Of a stretch of 64,000 bases of DNA, positions 15,069 to 24,374 are shown piece by piece; within the stretch, counting starts at the first letter, position 1; each line of letters begins with the position of its first letter. Origin of the DNA: Reichenbachiella versicolor (lineage in GTDB: Bacteria > Bacteroidota > Bacteroidia > Cytophagales > Cyclobacteriaceae); the NCBI RefSeq assembly GCF_003171675.1, contig NZ_QFZQ01000005.1, positions 464,856 to 528,855 on the forward strand, read 5' to 3'. The notes under the pieces were generated by a model. It was not told the DNA's origin and searched no databases. It worked only from the letters and a program-made list of their open reading frames with translations. The position numbers and the translations under genes are program-made.

Positions 15069-15527
15069 CTATTCTAAATCCTGAATCATTTTAGCTATTC
15101 TTTTCTCTTTGACAGCATTTGATTTGGCTTCGTATATCCAATCTACATATGCTTTACGAGAAGAATCGTTTAGTTCGTCAAATGACCTTTTCACTTCCGC
15201 CCCAATCAAACTTAGACAGTCATATATTTCTTTAGGAACTTTAACGGGAGTGTTATCTATAAAAAGCTGTAATAAAACTGTATCTCCTGCTTCCTTATTA
15301 ATCTTCTTTCTAATCATAGACTTGACAGGAAGAAATAGCTTACCATCACCCATCGGCAGAAGCTTTATTTTCTTTAGCTCATATTCATCAATATACCCAC
15401 TGACAGTAACCCACCCAAACGGAGCATCTGAGCTAGGCATTATCTCAGGAACCTCGGCATACGTCCAACCTCCTTTACCTGGAAACTTCTTTAATACACG
15501 ATCCTTAATTATTCCAGATTTCGTCAT
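15069..15527 (-). CDS. DUF1905 / YdeI-OmpD-associated domain protein
   Basis: A 152-residue protein with two known domains of unknown function: an N-terminal DUF1905 beta-barrel domain (GKGGWTYAEVPE, FGWVTVSGYIDEYELKKIKLLPMGDGKLFLPVK) and a C-terminal YdeI/OmpD-associated helical part (SFDELNDSSRKAYVDWIYEAKSNAVKEKRIAKMIQDL). The ATG at 15527 (MTKSG) is chosen; the upstream start at 15599 adds residues unlike the family. No signal peptide is seen. In other bacteria these proteins are linked only loosely to bacteriocin or stress protection. Confidence 0.85.
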   Translation of the reverse strand: MTKSGIIKDRVLKKFPGKGGWTYAEVPEIMPSSDAPFGWVTVSGYIDEYELKKIKLLPMGDGKLFLPVKSMIRKKINKEAGDTVLLQLFIDNTPVKVPKEIYDCLSLIGAEVKRSFDELNDSSRKAYVDWIYEAKSNAVKEKRIAKMIQDLE

Positions 15528-15599
15528 ATTTAACAAAGCTAATTGCTCAAATAAAAAGGGAAATAAATTCAACATTGTGGATAAACAAAAATGATCCAC

Positions 15600-15921
15600 A
15601 TATTATTCACACTTTATCAAGATAGTTTCCTTTTCAATTCTTTACATCACTACAGAAAGAATGTACAGTTTCATAGGCCACTATCAATCAGTACTTAACA
15701 TCAAAACACTTAAATATTTAAATCTAAAAACAGGCTTAACTCAATAAAAATGGATTCATGATGAGGATCAACTTTTCCTACATGATGCAAATCAAGATGA
15801 GAATAATCATTCCAAGTATCTTATTTGGAGACGCTACTTTTATAATGTTTTTAAAGTTATCCACTTCTTAGGTTTATTGAAGTAGAGACTTTAAACCCCA
15901 GCATAATTCAACTGTAAATCT
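15600..15921 (+). other. intergenic region upstream of nrdGD
   Basis: This 322-bp AT-rich stretch has no credible gene. It separates the divergent DUF1905 gene and nrdG. The one clear signal is an FNR/CRP-like site at 15782-15795. Sequence around 15840 contains TATAATG-like elements but no exact TAnnTTTG promoter that I can support. Confidence 0.6.
15782..15795 (+). promoter_or_regulatory. FNR/CRP-like binding site upstream of nrdG
   Basis: ATGAT, four bases, ATCAA differs at one position from the FNR consensus TTGAT-N4-ATCAA. It lies 127 bp before the nrdG start. Control of an anaerobic reductase by an oxygen-sensing CRP/FNR protein would make sense, but such short sites also occur by chance. 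Confidence 0.4.
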
Positions 15922-16377
15922 ATGCGTAGTACAAATGTAGATATCACTACTCAGGAGGTTCCTGGAGAACTCTGTATATGTTTCACAATCACTGGATGCC
16001 CTCTTAAATGCAAAGGTTGTCACTCAGAGTTTTTATGGGATAGCCATAACGGAAAACTCTTATCAAATGAACAATACACAAATTACTTAAATCAATATCA
16101 AAATCTCGCCACTTGTGTCTTATTCATGGGTGGAGAGTGGTATGAACAAGACCTAGTTAATAAACTCAGAATAGCAAAAGCTAGAGGCTATAAGACCTGT
16201 CTCTATACAGGTCTGACACGTATCTCTAAAGAAATCAAACAAGAATTAACATGGCTCAAAACTGGACCTTGGATTGAAAAAAAAGGTGGACTTGAATCAC
16301 CTATTACCAACCAGTTGTTCATTGAGGTAAAAACAAACAAAACGCTTAATTCTCTATTCCTAAATAAATCAATATGA
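15922..16377 (+). CDS. nrdG: anaerobic ribonucleotide reductase activating enzyme
   Basis: A 151-residue radical SAM activase that installs the glycyl radical on NrdD. The cluster motif is Cys26-x3-Cys30-x2-Cys33 (GCPLKCKGC), and the SAM-binding segment VLFMGGEWYEQDL lies near residue 75. The protein is short, as NrdG usually is. It overlaps nrdD by 4 bp (ATGA), which supports joint synthesis of enzyme and activase. It implies that the organism can make dNTPs without oxygen. Confidence 0.93.
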   Translation: MRSTNVDITTQEVPGELCICFTITGCPLKCKGCHSEFLWDSHNGKLLSNEQYTNYLNQYQNLATCVLFMGGEWYEQDLVNKLRIAKARGYKTCLYTGLTRISKEIKQELTWLKTGPWIEKKGGLESPITNQLFIEVKTNKTLNSLFLNKSI

Positions 16378-18194
16378 TCACTCTTTCAAACACCCAACTT
16401 CAAGATAAAATAAACTTCATCGAAAACTATATAGGATCTGCCAACGCAGCTGATGGATCAATTCTAGATGCTAATGCGAATGTCTCTACAAAAAATATCG
16501 CTACAATGGAGGCGGAACTCAACAAGGATATCAATATCCAAATCAACCGCCAGCTAGTCAAAAAACGAATCGAAACACTTTTTGGTCAGGAACTCGCAGA
16601 GGAATATATTCGTCAAATTGAGAGCCATGAGATTTATGTCCATGATGAGACCTCGCTCAAACCCTATTGTGCCTCAATCAGCATGTATCCTTTTTTATTT
16701 GATGGTTTGTTGAAATTAGGTGGCGAAAGCAAAGCCCCTCAGCACTTAGAAAGCTACTGTGGTGAGTTTGTAAATTTAGTCTTTGCAGTCAGTTCACAAT
16801 TTGCCGGAGCTCTAGCAACGGTAGAATTCTTGTTATACTTCGACTATTTCGCCCGCAAAGATTATGGTTCAGATTACCTTCAAGACAATGAGGAATTAAT
16901 TGGAAATCACTTACAACATGTGGTATATGCCATTAATCAACCAGCAGCTGCTCGAGGATATCAATCTGTATTCTGGAATATATCACTTTATGATGAACCT
17001 TATTTCAATAACATGTTCCATGATTTTGTGTTTCCAGACTACAGCAGACCCAATTGGACAAGCTTAGATAAATTACAGCGTTTTTTTATGCATTGGTTTA
17101 ATCAGGAAAGAAACAAAGCTATTCTTACATTCCCTGTTGTCACTGCAGCAATGTTAGTAAAAAATGGTAAGCCAGTAGATGAGCAATTCGCTGATTTATG
17201 TGCACAAGAACTAAGCGAAGGAAATAGTTTTTTTATCTATCAATCCGAAAATGCGGATAGTTTAGCCTCATGCTGCAGACTAAGAAATGAAATCGCCGAT
17301 AATCAATTTAGTTACTCTCTAGGAGCTGGCGGAGTGTCTACAGGATCTATTAATGTTATCACCATTAATATGAATCGTCTAATTCAAAATGGAGCTGATT
17401 TAGAACGAGAAGTAACTAAAATTCATAAATATCAAGTGGCATACAGAAGTTTAATAGATGAATATCATCGAGCAAAACTTTTACCTGTTTATGACGCTGG
17501 ATTAATTTCACTTGACAAACAATTCTTGACAATCGGCATCAATGGCATGGTAGAAGCTGCCGAATATCTGGGCTTTACAGCCAGCAATAATAATTCCTAT
17601 ATTGACTGGGTCGCTAGTCAACTAAAAGTAATATTCGATGCTAATAAAGAAGCTAAAGAAGAGTATGGTTTTAAATTCAATACTGAATTTGTACCAGCAG
17701 AAAACCTTGGTGTAAAAAATGCTAAATGGGATAAACAAGATGGTCTTTTCTCTCCAAGGAATTGTTATAACTCCTATTTTTACCCTGTAGAGAATGATCA
17801 AGTCAACACACTCGACAAAGTAATCTTGCATGGAAACCAAACCATAAAGTATCTTGACGGTGGGTCTGCACTACATATTAACTTAGAAGAAACTCCAAGT
17901 AAGAGCTCTTTCCGAAAACTATTAAATGCTACTGCTAAAGCAGGTTGCAATTACTTTTGTTTTAATATCAAAATCACGATTTGTAACCACTGTAAACACA
18001 TTGACAAGAAAACGCAACACCACTGCAGTAAGTGTGGTTCAATCGATGTAGATCACGGTACTAGAGTAATAGGCTACCTCAAACGAGTCTCTAATTTCAG
18101 TAGTGCTCGTCAAAATGAGGAAAGTCTAAGACACTACCATCTGGACAAAAGTGAAAAACAACAAAATGTCACAAAGGAATTTTGCACAGTGTAA
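16374..18194 (+). CDS. nrdD: anaerobic ribonucleoside-triphosphate reductase
   Basis: A 606-residue class III ribonucleotide reductase, which reduces NTPs to dNTPs under anaerobic conditions with a glycyl radical. The glycyl radical site is Gly567 in TRVIGYLKR near the C terminus; directly before it are the zinc ligands Cys537, Cys540, Cys551 and Cys554. The core shows SYSLGAGGVSTGSINVITINMNR and the family segment FNTEFVPAENLGVKNAKWDK. It lacks an obvious N-terminal ATP-cone, so it is shorter than E. coli NrdD. Coupled to nrdG by a 4-bp overlap. Confidence 0.95.
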   Translation: MITLSNTQLQDKINFIENYIGSANAADGSILDANANVSTKNIATMEAELNKDINIQINRQLVKKRIETLFGQELAEEYIRQIESHEIYVHDETSLKPYCASISMYPFLFDGLLKLGGESKAPQHLESYCGEFVNLVFAVSSQFAGALATVEFLLYFDYFARKDYGSDYLQDNEELIGNHLQHVVYAINQPAAARGYQSVFWNISLYDEPYFNNMFHDFVFPDYSRPNWTSLDKLQRFFMHWFNQERNKAILTFPVVTAAMLVKNGKPVDEQFADLCAQELSEGNSFFIYQSENADSLASCCRLRNEIADNQFSYSLGAGGVSTGSINVITINMNRLIQNGADLEREVTKIHKYQVAYRSLIDEYHRAKLLPVYDAGLISLDKQFLTIGINGMVEAAEYLGFTASNNNSYIDWVASQLKVIFDANKEAKEEYGFKFNTEFVPAENLGVKNAKWDKQDGLFSPRNCYNSYFYPVENDQVNTLDKVILHGNQTIKYLDGGSALHINLEETPSKSSFRKLLNATAKAGCNYFCFNIKITICNHCKHIDKKTQHHCSKCGSIDVDHGTRVIGYLKRVSNFSSARQNEESLRHYHLDKSEKQQNVTKEFCTV

Positions 18195-18317
18195 ATCAAT
18201 TTTACCAAGGCACTTAAATGATCTTTGAGATTCATAGATCACCCCCCTAATTTTGTTGTTTTATCAGGCTATGTTTTGAGTTCGGGGAATTTCATTAATT
18301 TTAATGGCTCATATATT

Positions 18318-18866
18318 ATGATTCTAATGACACACCCAAATTACCCATACTTGTTATTGCGAACTGCATTTTCGTTCATGACTTGCGATGGACACATTGA
18401 TAAGAGCGAAGTTCTGAAGATCAAGGACATGGACAAAGCCAATAAGCTTTTCGGTGATATTGATATTACCAAAGAGCTGGAAACCATGCTTGAGAAAATT
18501 AATCTAAAAGGCATGGACTTTTTGAAAGACTATTTTCGAAGAGTCAATAAGGCTGAACTTTCTGTTGACGAAGAATTAGATTTAATTCAAGTAGCTGTGG
18601 ATATAATCTATGCCGATGATGAAGTAAAAAGTGAGGAAGTAAGATTTCTGAGAGTTTTAAGAACTATGCTAAAGGTATCGGATGAAAAGATCATATCAAG
18701 ATACCCCCAATTAGCCAAAGACTTTATGTGGGATGATGAATTCACTGAAGAATATGTAAAAGTCTTGTATAGTAACTATTTCAAAAATCAGTCTCTTCCT
18801 GAATTTGACGTATCAGATGTGCATGACATTTCAGAAGATTCAAACCTTGGGGATATAGCTGAGTAA
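18318..18866 (+). CDS. TerB-like helical domain protein, paralogue 1
   Basis: A 182-residue acidic helical protein resembling the TerB (tellurite resistance B) fold: RTAFSFMTCDGHIDKSEVLKIK, then AVDIIYADDEVKSEEVRFLRVLRTMLKVSDE, where the paired D-G-x-I-D and A-D-D-E-V elements are the usual TerB metal-binding-type repeats. The ATG at 18318 is used; a TTG at 18225 would extend it by 31 residues without similarity to the paralogue. It is followed by a terminator and by a longer gene encoding the same domain (19071-20000). The role is unknown. Confidence 0.75.
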   Translation: MILMTHPNYPYLLLRTAFSFMTCDGHIDKSEVLKIKDMDKANKLFGDIDITKELETMLEKINLKGMDFLKDYFRRVNKAELSVDEELDLIQVAVDIIYADDEVKSEEVRFLRVLRTMLKVSDEKIISRYPQLAKDFMWDDEFTEEYVKVLYSNYFKNQSLPEFDVSDVHDISEDSNLGDIAE

Positions 18867-18906
18867 TATTTAGAGAAAGATTGTATCCGAAAAATATAAG
18901 ATGTTA

Positions 18907-18939
18907 CAAACGCCAGATAAGCTCTGGCGTTTGTTTTTT
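18907..18939 (+). terminator. intrinsic terminator after TerB-like paralogue 1
   Basis: CAAACGCCAG (18907-18916) and CTGGCGTTTG (18924-18933) form a perfect 10-bp stem with a 7-nt loop, followed by six T's. Confidence 0.93.
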
Positions 18940-19070
18940 AAACACCTACAATTACACACACTCCAACACTAAATACAATTATCAACTACCTTATTCCCTA
19001 GACACTATCAAATGATTAACTTTAACTCACAATTCCTCTGCAACTAGGCTCATAGCCAAAAAAAATCACC

Positions 19071-20000
19071 ATGGAAGAACTCGTTAATCACGTCACAAAA
19101 AAAGTAGAAGAGAATAAAAGTCAAAGAAGAGCAGATAAATCGAAGGCCTATCAGTTAGGAATTGATCTATATGAGAGCACTAAAGATTATATAAATAGTC
19201 TTCAAGCTAATGCCGACTTTTCTGACAAAAAGGTTATTAACACATGTGATAACTTGGCAAAAGAGATACTTCAATGTGCAGTTGATTATTTCAAAACAAC
19301 CTACCGTACTTCAAATGATGCAAGGGACAAATCTTTGAAACTTATCAGATATGCTGCACATATACCTTCATCCACATCTACGAAACATAGAATAGATGAC
19401 AATGTACAAGGTATAGAAGACTGGACATTTAATAGCATGGCTGATGAAGATGAGCAAAGTATTTACAACTTTGACAAGATACGGTTACAAACAGCCTTTT
19501 CCTTTATGACTTGTGATGGTAACATAGACCAAAACGAAGTGGCATTAATAAAAGGAATGGCTAACGACAAGAAATTTTTTGGAGATATTGATATTGACAC
19601 TGAATTAGACTTTTTGGTTGAGATAATCAATCAAAAAGGAATTGGATATCTAAAAGATTATTTCAAAGTTCTCAAGAATGCAACCATTGATAAAGATCAG
19701 GAGATTCAGTTGATCGAAATTGCCATCAATATTCTTAATGCTGATGGTTTTTTGGACTACAATGAAACTAAATTCTTTAGAATATTTCGAACACTGCTAG
19801 AAGTGTCAGATGAAGAAATGAAGGCAGCCCTACCCAATATCCCGGAAGATTTTCTAGAAGATGATATCTTCACTAATTCTTACTTAGAGACTCTCTTTGA
19901 TGATTATTTCGAAAATATTGAAATGCCTGTCTTCGATAAACTAGAAGTTCAAACCGACGCTGATTTTATTAGTCCCACAATATATAGTAGAGATAAGTAG
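19071..20000 (+). CDS. TerB-like helical domain protein, paralogue 2 with helical N-terminal extension
   Basis: A 309-residue protein. Residues about 140-295 match the previous gene closely (QTAFSFMTCDGNIDQNEVALIKG, FGDIDID, IGYLKDYFK, INILNADGFLDYNETKFFRIFRTLLEVSDE, DDYFENIEMPVFD), while residues 1-130 add a lysine-rich helical domain of unknown type. The two genes are a tandem duplication with different N termini, separated by a terminator, so they are probably expressed separately. It ends 4 bp before the GTG start of the PLP enzyme gene. Function unknown. Confidence 0.75.
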   Translation: MEELVNHVTKKVEENKSQRRADKSKAYQLGIDLYESTKDYINSLQANADFSDKKVINTCDNLAKEILQCAVDYFKTTYRTSNDARDKSLKLIRYAAHIPSSTSTKHRIDDNVQGIEDWTFNSMADEDEQSIYNFDKIRLQTAFSFMTCDGNIDQNEVALIKGMANDKKFFGDIDIDTELDFLVEIINQKGIGYLKDYFKVLKNATIDKDQEIQLIEIAINILNADGFLDYNETKFFRIFRTLLEVSDEEMKAALPNIPEDFLEDDIFTNSYLETLFDDYFENIEMPVFDKLEVQTDADFISPTIYSRDK

Positions 20001-20004
20001 TCGA

Positions 20005-20886
20005 GTGTTTGAGCAATTTCAAGCTACACCTATTGTAGAAATCAAAGATGATCTTCTCGACTCAAAAGATATACAACTTTGGATAAAAAGGGATGACATC
20101 ATCCATCCAGAGATTTCAGGTAACAAATGGAGAAAACTCAAATACAACCTTATTGATGCGCAGAAAGAAGGTTATCAAAACATCTTAACCTTTGGTGGTG
20201 CATACTCAAATCATATTGCTGCAACTGCAGCTGCATGCAAGCGATATGGGTTCAAATCCATCGGTATCATTCGCGGAGATGAACTCAGCGAAAGCTCAAA
20301 CCAAACGTTGTCAAAAGCTCATAACAATGGAATGGAGCTTCGATTTGTAACAAGATCAGGTTACCGAAAACGTATCGATAATTTATGGCTAAGAGAACTA
20401 GCCTCTGAATTTCAAGCATTCATCATTCCCGAAGGAGGAAGCAATGTATCAGCAACTAAAGGAGTTGCTGAATTAGTAACCGAAATAGAAATTGATTTCG
20501 ATTATATATGTAGTGCGGTTGGCACAGGAGGTACTATTGCTGGAATATCCAATGAACTGAAACCTTACCAAACAGCACTGGGTTTTGCTGCACTAAAAGG
20601 AGAAGATTATCTTAAAAAGGAAATAGCCTTTTTAACTAGTTCAAAGCAATGGAAGCTAATTAATAATTATCACTTTGGTGGATATGCCAAACTCGATAAT
20701 CAACTTATTCATTTTATTCAAAACTTCTACACTAAGCATCAAGTACCCTTGGATCATATCTATACTGGAAAAATGCTCTTTGGGCTTTTTAACATGATAC
20801 AAAAAGACCAATTCCCTAAGGGAACAAGAATCATTGCGGTTCATACTGGTGGCTTACAAGGAAGCAACTTTTACAAACAAGCTTAG
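20005..20886 (+). CDS. PLP-dependent enzyme of the ACC deaminase / D-cysteine desulfhydrase family
   Basis: A 293-residue fold-type II PLP enzyme. The PLP lysine is Lys41 in SGNKWRKLKY, the cofactor ring-binding segment is FGGAYSNHIAATAAACKRYG (about residues 69-88), and the phosphate-binding loop is AVGTGGTIAG (about 172-181). Family members split D-cysteine to pyruvate, ammonia and H2S, or deaminate 1-aminocyclopropane-1-carboxylate; D-cysteine desulfhydrase activity is the more likely one for this group, but substrate cannot be fixed from sequence. The start codon is GTG, 4 bp after the preceding stop. Confidence 0.88.
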   Translation: MFEQFQATPIVEIKDDLLDSKDIQLWIKRDDIIHPEISGNKWRKLKYNLIDAQKEGYQNILTFGGAYSNHIAATAAACKRYGFKSIGIIRGDELSESSNQTLSKAHNNGMELRFVTRSGYRKRIDNLWLRELASEFQAFIIPEGGSNVSATKGVAELVTEIEIDFDYICSAVGTGGTIAGISNELKPYQTALGFAALKGEDYLKKEIAFLTSSKQWKLINNYHFGGYAKLDNQLIHFIQNFYTKHQVPLDHIYTGKMLFGLFNMIQKDQFPKGTRIIAVHTGGLQGSNFYKQA

Positions 20887-20899
20887 CTTAATAAAAACA

Positions 20900-20939
20900 A
20901 AAGCCTCCAGTTACAATTCCATTGCGACTGAAGGCTTTC
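20900..20939. terminator. bidirectional terminator between PLP enzyme and M1 peptidase genes
   Basis: AAAGCCT (20900-20906) pairs with AGGCTTT (20932-20938), with an inner AGT/ACT extension; A's and T's flank it. It serves the converging genes on both strands. Confidence 0.7.
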
Positions 20940-20964
20940 ATCGTATAAAGTCACATTTATTGAC

Positions 20965-23205
20965 TTATCCTTCCTTCTTTACCTCATCAAATTCAGATTC
21001 ATAAAGTGACCTTGGGAAGAAGTTGTTCTCTGGGTTGACATCAGCAGTTTCTTCCAGTGGGTCAATCTGAACTCCCACGACTTTCTTATCCTTAATAAAG
21101 ACCTTAGTAAACTCCTGTTCGTTCATTCTCCATACTTCAGCAGGAAGTTTTTCAGTTTCTTCAGTTCCATCTTCATATGTCCATTTGATAATTACTGGCA
21201 TTACTAGACCTCCTTGATTGCTAAACTTCACTTCATAAAACTGCTTATTTTCATGATTCATCATGATTTTCTTGTCATCAATCACGTTCATAAATTCACC
21301 ATAATATTTCTTATCAGTGTCTTTTACTGAAAAAGTTTTTGGTTCATCATTGATTTGTGTGGTCATACTTTCAGTTTCTCCACCTGACTTTTTGATTTTG
21401 CGACTTCTCTTAGCTTTATTTTCTAGTTCCTCTGGTTCAGGGATTCCCATTTGGAACCAAGTTACTTTATCTACTGAGATATCAACATTGTCTGTAGTAT
21501 AGAACCACCCTTTCCAAAACCAATCTAAATCGATCGCTGAAGCATCTTCCATAGTTCTGAAAAAATCTGCCGGTGTAGGATGTTTAAATGCCCATCTGGT
21601 AGCGTATTCCTTAAACGCATAGTCGAATAATTCAGGCCCCATTACAGTCTGACGAAGAATATCCAATCCTGCAGCAGGCTTTCCATAAGCATTATTACCA
21701 AACTGAATAATCTGCTCCGAATTCGTCATAATAGGACGCATCATCTCTTTATCGCTCTTCATGTACTTTACAATAGTCTTAGCCGGGCCTCTTCGTACAG
21801 GCATGTCTGGATAGCACTCTCGCTCGGTAACTGACTCAACAAAAGAATTTAGTCCTTCATCCATCCAAGTCCATTGTCTTTCGTCAGAGTTGATAATCAT
21901 AGGAAAGAAATTATGACCTACTTCATGGATTATAACCATAATCGTTCTCCATTTCTTAGCGTCAGTATATTTCCCGTCTGCATCAGGACGTCCCCAATTG
22001 AAACAAATCATTGGATACTCCATTCCTATAGACGCTGAATGAACCGAAATTGCCACTGGATAAGGGTAGTCAATGGTATACTTTGAATAAGTTTTCAAAG
22101 TATTAACCACAGCCTTAGTTGATTCTAGCTCCCAAAGAGGGTTTCCTTCCTTAGGGTAGAAAGACATAGCCATTGGAGTTTTATCCCCGATCTTAACAGC
22201 TTGGGCATCCCAAATAAACTTTCTAGAAGCTGCGAAAGCAAAGTCTCTTACATTTTCAGCTTTAAACTTCCATGTTTTTGACTCCTTAGATCTTGAGCTT
22301 TCATTAGCCTTAGCTTCTTCTTCTGTGATAATGAAAAAAGGTTTTTCAAATGATTTACGCGCTTTTTTCATTCTGTCCATTTGCTTCATAGTAAGAACAT
22401 CAGTCTCATTCTGCAAAGAACCTGTCGCCGCCACTACAAAATCAGCTGGTACTGTCAGGTCAACTTCAAAATCACCAAACTCAAGGGTAAACTCACCATT
22501 TCCAAGAAACTGCTTGTTTTGCCATCCTTCTACATTATCATATACAGCCATTCTAGGATAGAACTGAGCAATCGTGTAGAGATAATTTTCATCTTCTGGA
22601 AAATACTCGTACCCTGAACGACCTCTCATATTCATTCTATCCTGTACGTTGTATTTCCATTTGATATTAAAAGACACTTCCCCTTGCGGAACAAGCGGTT
22701 CTGGCAAGTCAATTCTCATCATCGTTCCATTGATTAAATTTGGAAGATCCTTACCTTCTGAATCCGTAACAGAAGTGATTTTAAAACCGCCATCGAAATC
22801 AAAGTCACGACCCAAAGCTTGAAGTTGCTTGCCCGACAACTCTTTTTTCATCTGAGAAACTCTATTGAGTCCATCACTATCTATCTGAACTGCCTCAGAG
22901 TTTTGGTCTCTTATGTTTTGATCCAGTTGTACCCATAAATACTTAAGATCATCTGGAGAATAATTGTAATAAGTGATAGTCTCTTCTCCCTCAATGGATT
23001 GTGTTTCATCCTTAAGAGTAACCGCTATTTTGTAGTCAGCTCTTTGCTGCCAATAGTCTTTCCCTGGCGCACCAGAAGCAGTTCTATAAGTATTTGGAGT
23101 AGGTAGATCCGTACCTAACTGTTCAAACTTTTGATTCCATTCTCCCTGCGAGAATACACTCAAAGGTGCCAATACTGCAATTAAAATTATTAATCTTCTA
23201 ATCAT
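20965..23205 (-). CDS. M1-family metallopeptidase (secreted aminopeptidase type)
   Basis: A 746-residue exported zinc peptidase of the M1 family. The ATG at 23205 starts a signal peptide (MIRRLIILIAVLAPLSVFS); an upstream ATG at 23286 would overlap the HupE gene. The zinc site is His427-Glu428-x2-His431 with Glu450 as third ligand (HExxH-x18-E), and GMEYP upstream is the counterpart of the GxMEN exopeptidase motif. The N-terminal beta saddle and a long C-terminal part complete the fold. It probably trims peptides in the periplasm or outside. Downstream of HupE and DUF6702-type genes, a recurring grouping in Bacteroidota. Confidence 0.92.
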   Translation of the reverse strand: MIRRLIILIAVLAPLSVFSQGEWNQKFEQLGTDLPTPNTYRTASGAPGKDYWQQRADYKIAVTLKDETQSIEGEETITYYNYSPDDLKYLWVQLDQNIRDQNSEAVQIDSDGLNRVSQMKKELSGKQLQALGRDFDFDGGFKITSVTDSEGKDLPNLINGTMMRIDLPEPLVPQGEVSFNIKWKYNVQDRMNMRGRSGYEYFPEDENYLYTIAQFYPRMAVYDNVEGWQNKQFLGNGEFTLEFGDFEVDLTVPADFVVAATGSLQNETDVLTMKQMDRMKKARKSFEKPFFIITEEEAKANESSRSKESKTWKFKAENVRDFAFAASRKFIWDAQAVKIGDKTPMAMSFYPKEGNPLWELESTKAVVNTLKTYSKYTIDYPYPVAISVHSASIGMEYPMICFNWGRPDADGKYTDAKKWRTIMVIIHEVGHNFFPMIINSDERQWTWMDEGLNSFVESVTERECYPDMPVRRGPAKTIVKYMKSDKEMMRPIMTNSEQIIQFGNNAYGKPAAGLDILRQTVMGPELFDYAFKEYATRWAFKHPTPADFFRTMEDASAIDLDWFWKGWFYTTDNVDISVDKVTWFQMGIPEPEELENKAKRSRKIKKSGGETESMTTQINDEPKTFSVKDTDKKYYGEFMNVIDDKKIMMNHENKQFYEVKFSNQGGLVMPVIIKWTYEDGTEETEKLPAEVWRMNEQEFTKVFIKDKKVVGVQIDPLEETADVNPENNFFPRSLYESEFDEVKKEG

Positions 23206-23216
23206 ATTATATCTGT

Positions 23217-23798
23217 TCAAAACCATACGTCCAATAATAAGGTAATAGACACGCCTCCTACTGCTGAAGACACTGCCAATACCCAATCTGGTTTATTAAG
23301 TAATTTAAATCTCTCTACTATAAAAACTATTCCAAAGAACCCAAATACAATGAACACTTGTCCAAGTTCAAGCCCTACATTAAATGCCAAAAGTTGATTA
23401 ACTATAGAAATATCACTTCCGAGTAGACTTTTCAAATAATTTGAAAAACCCATACCATGAATAAACCCAAACACAAGCGCTAGAGTGTAATTCAATTGCA
23501 AGTTTGATTGATTTTGCTGTTTATTCCGAAAATGGATATTAGATAATGCTGTCAATAAAATAGTAATCGGTATTAGTGTCTCAACAAGTGCTGCGTTAAT
23601 CTTAATGACGTCAAGTACTACCATCGCTAGTGTTACTGAATGACCAGTTGTGAACGCTGTAACCAATATCAAAACTCTCTTCCATTCTGATAATCTAAAC
23701 GCGGCACATAATGCTACCACAAATAGAACATGATCATACGCCTTTATATCTAAAATGTGATCTCGTCCAAGATCAAAAAACAACCAAAAGTCAGACAT
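23217..23798 (-). CDS. HupE/UreJ-family membrane protein
   Basis: A 193-residue integral membrane protein of the HupE/UreJ_2 family, with about six predicted helices. The family motif FDLGRDHILDIKAYDHVLFVVAL lies at the N terminus (the G-x2-H-I-x2-G-Y-D-H-x2-F pattern) and AFTTGHSVTLA follows. Classic HupE members move nickel, but those next to M1 peptidases in Bacteroidota have no proven substrate. It ends 12 bp upstream of the peptidase ATG at 23205, so the two are cotranscribed. Confidence 0.85.
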   Translation of the reverse strand: MSDFWLFFDLGRDHILDIKAYDHVLFVVALCAAFRLSEWKRVLILVTAFTTGHSVTLAMVVLDVIKINAALVETLIPITILLTALSNIHFRNKQQNQSNLQLNYTLALVFGFIHGMGFSNYLKSLLGSDISIVNQLLAFNVGLELGQVFIVFGFFGIVFIVERFKLLNKPDWVLAVSSAVGGVSITLLLDVWF

Positions 23799-23882
23799 TA
23801 ATGTAGATTTAAGCTAATAAATGAAAGGGATATTTATTTTTGGCTAAATTCTTGACGGCAAACATACCATAATATAATCAGC

Positions 23883-24374
23883 ATGCATACAACCTTTTTA
23901 ACAGCCTTTCTTATGCTATTTGGCTGGAATCATAGCTATCACCTGTCAGTCTGCGAAATTAATCACATCCAACAAGAAAAAGCTATTCAAATTTCGCTTA
24001 AAGTTTTCGCCGACGATCTCGAAGAGGTTTTGCTTAATTCCTCACCGAATCTACCAATTGACATTCTTAATTCATCTGATGATGTTGGAATAAAGCGGTT
24101 AATTATCAATTATGTAAACAAGAACTTATCTGTCAAAGTCAATGGCAAATATATTGAGTTAGTTCATATTGGTAATCGACTTAAAGAGGATGTAATGGTA
24201 ATTTACCTAGAGGGTACGGGCATCAATAAGGTTAAAGAAATAGAGGTAACTAATAGTGTTTTTGTATCCTCATTTAATGATCAAGTAAATATTGTTCATG
24301 TCAAAAAAGATGGTAACACAAAATCCTTAAAACTAGACAAGAATAACATTAGTGAGACCATAAAATATGAATAG
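23883..24374 (+). CDS. DUF6702 family exported protein
   Basis: A 163-residue protein of the DUF6702 type found beside M1 peptidases in Bacteroidota. It has a short N-terminal hydrophobic segment (HTTFLTAFLMLFGW) followed by HSYHLSVCEINHIQQEKAIQISLKVFADDLE, the recognisable start of the family: conserved H-x-Y/F-x-S and the FxDDLE element. The rest is beta-rich. It is divergent from the HupE-M1 operon with 84 bp between starts, so the group may share a regulated promoter region. Function unknown. Confidence 0.75.
   Translation: MHTTFLTAFLMLFGWNHSYHLSVCEINHIQQEKAIQISLKVFADDLEEVLLNSSPNLPIDILNSSDDVGIKRLIINYVNKNLSVKVNGKYIELVHIGNRLKEDVMVIYLEGTGINKVKEIEVTNSVFVSSFNDQVNIVHVKKDGNTKSLKLDKNNISETIKYE

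Noticed and set aside
23205..23286. Longer N terminus of the M1 peptidase
   Set aside because: It would overlap the HupE gene and place charged residues before the clear signal peptide that begins at 23205.
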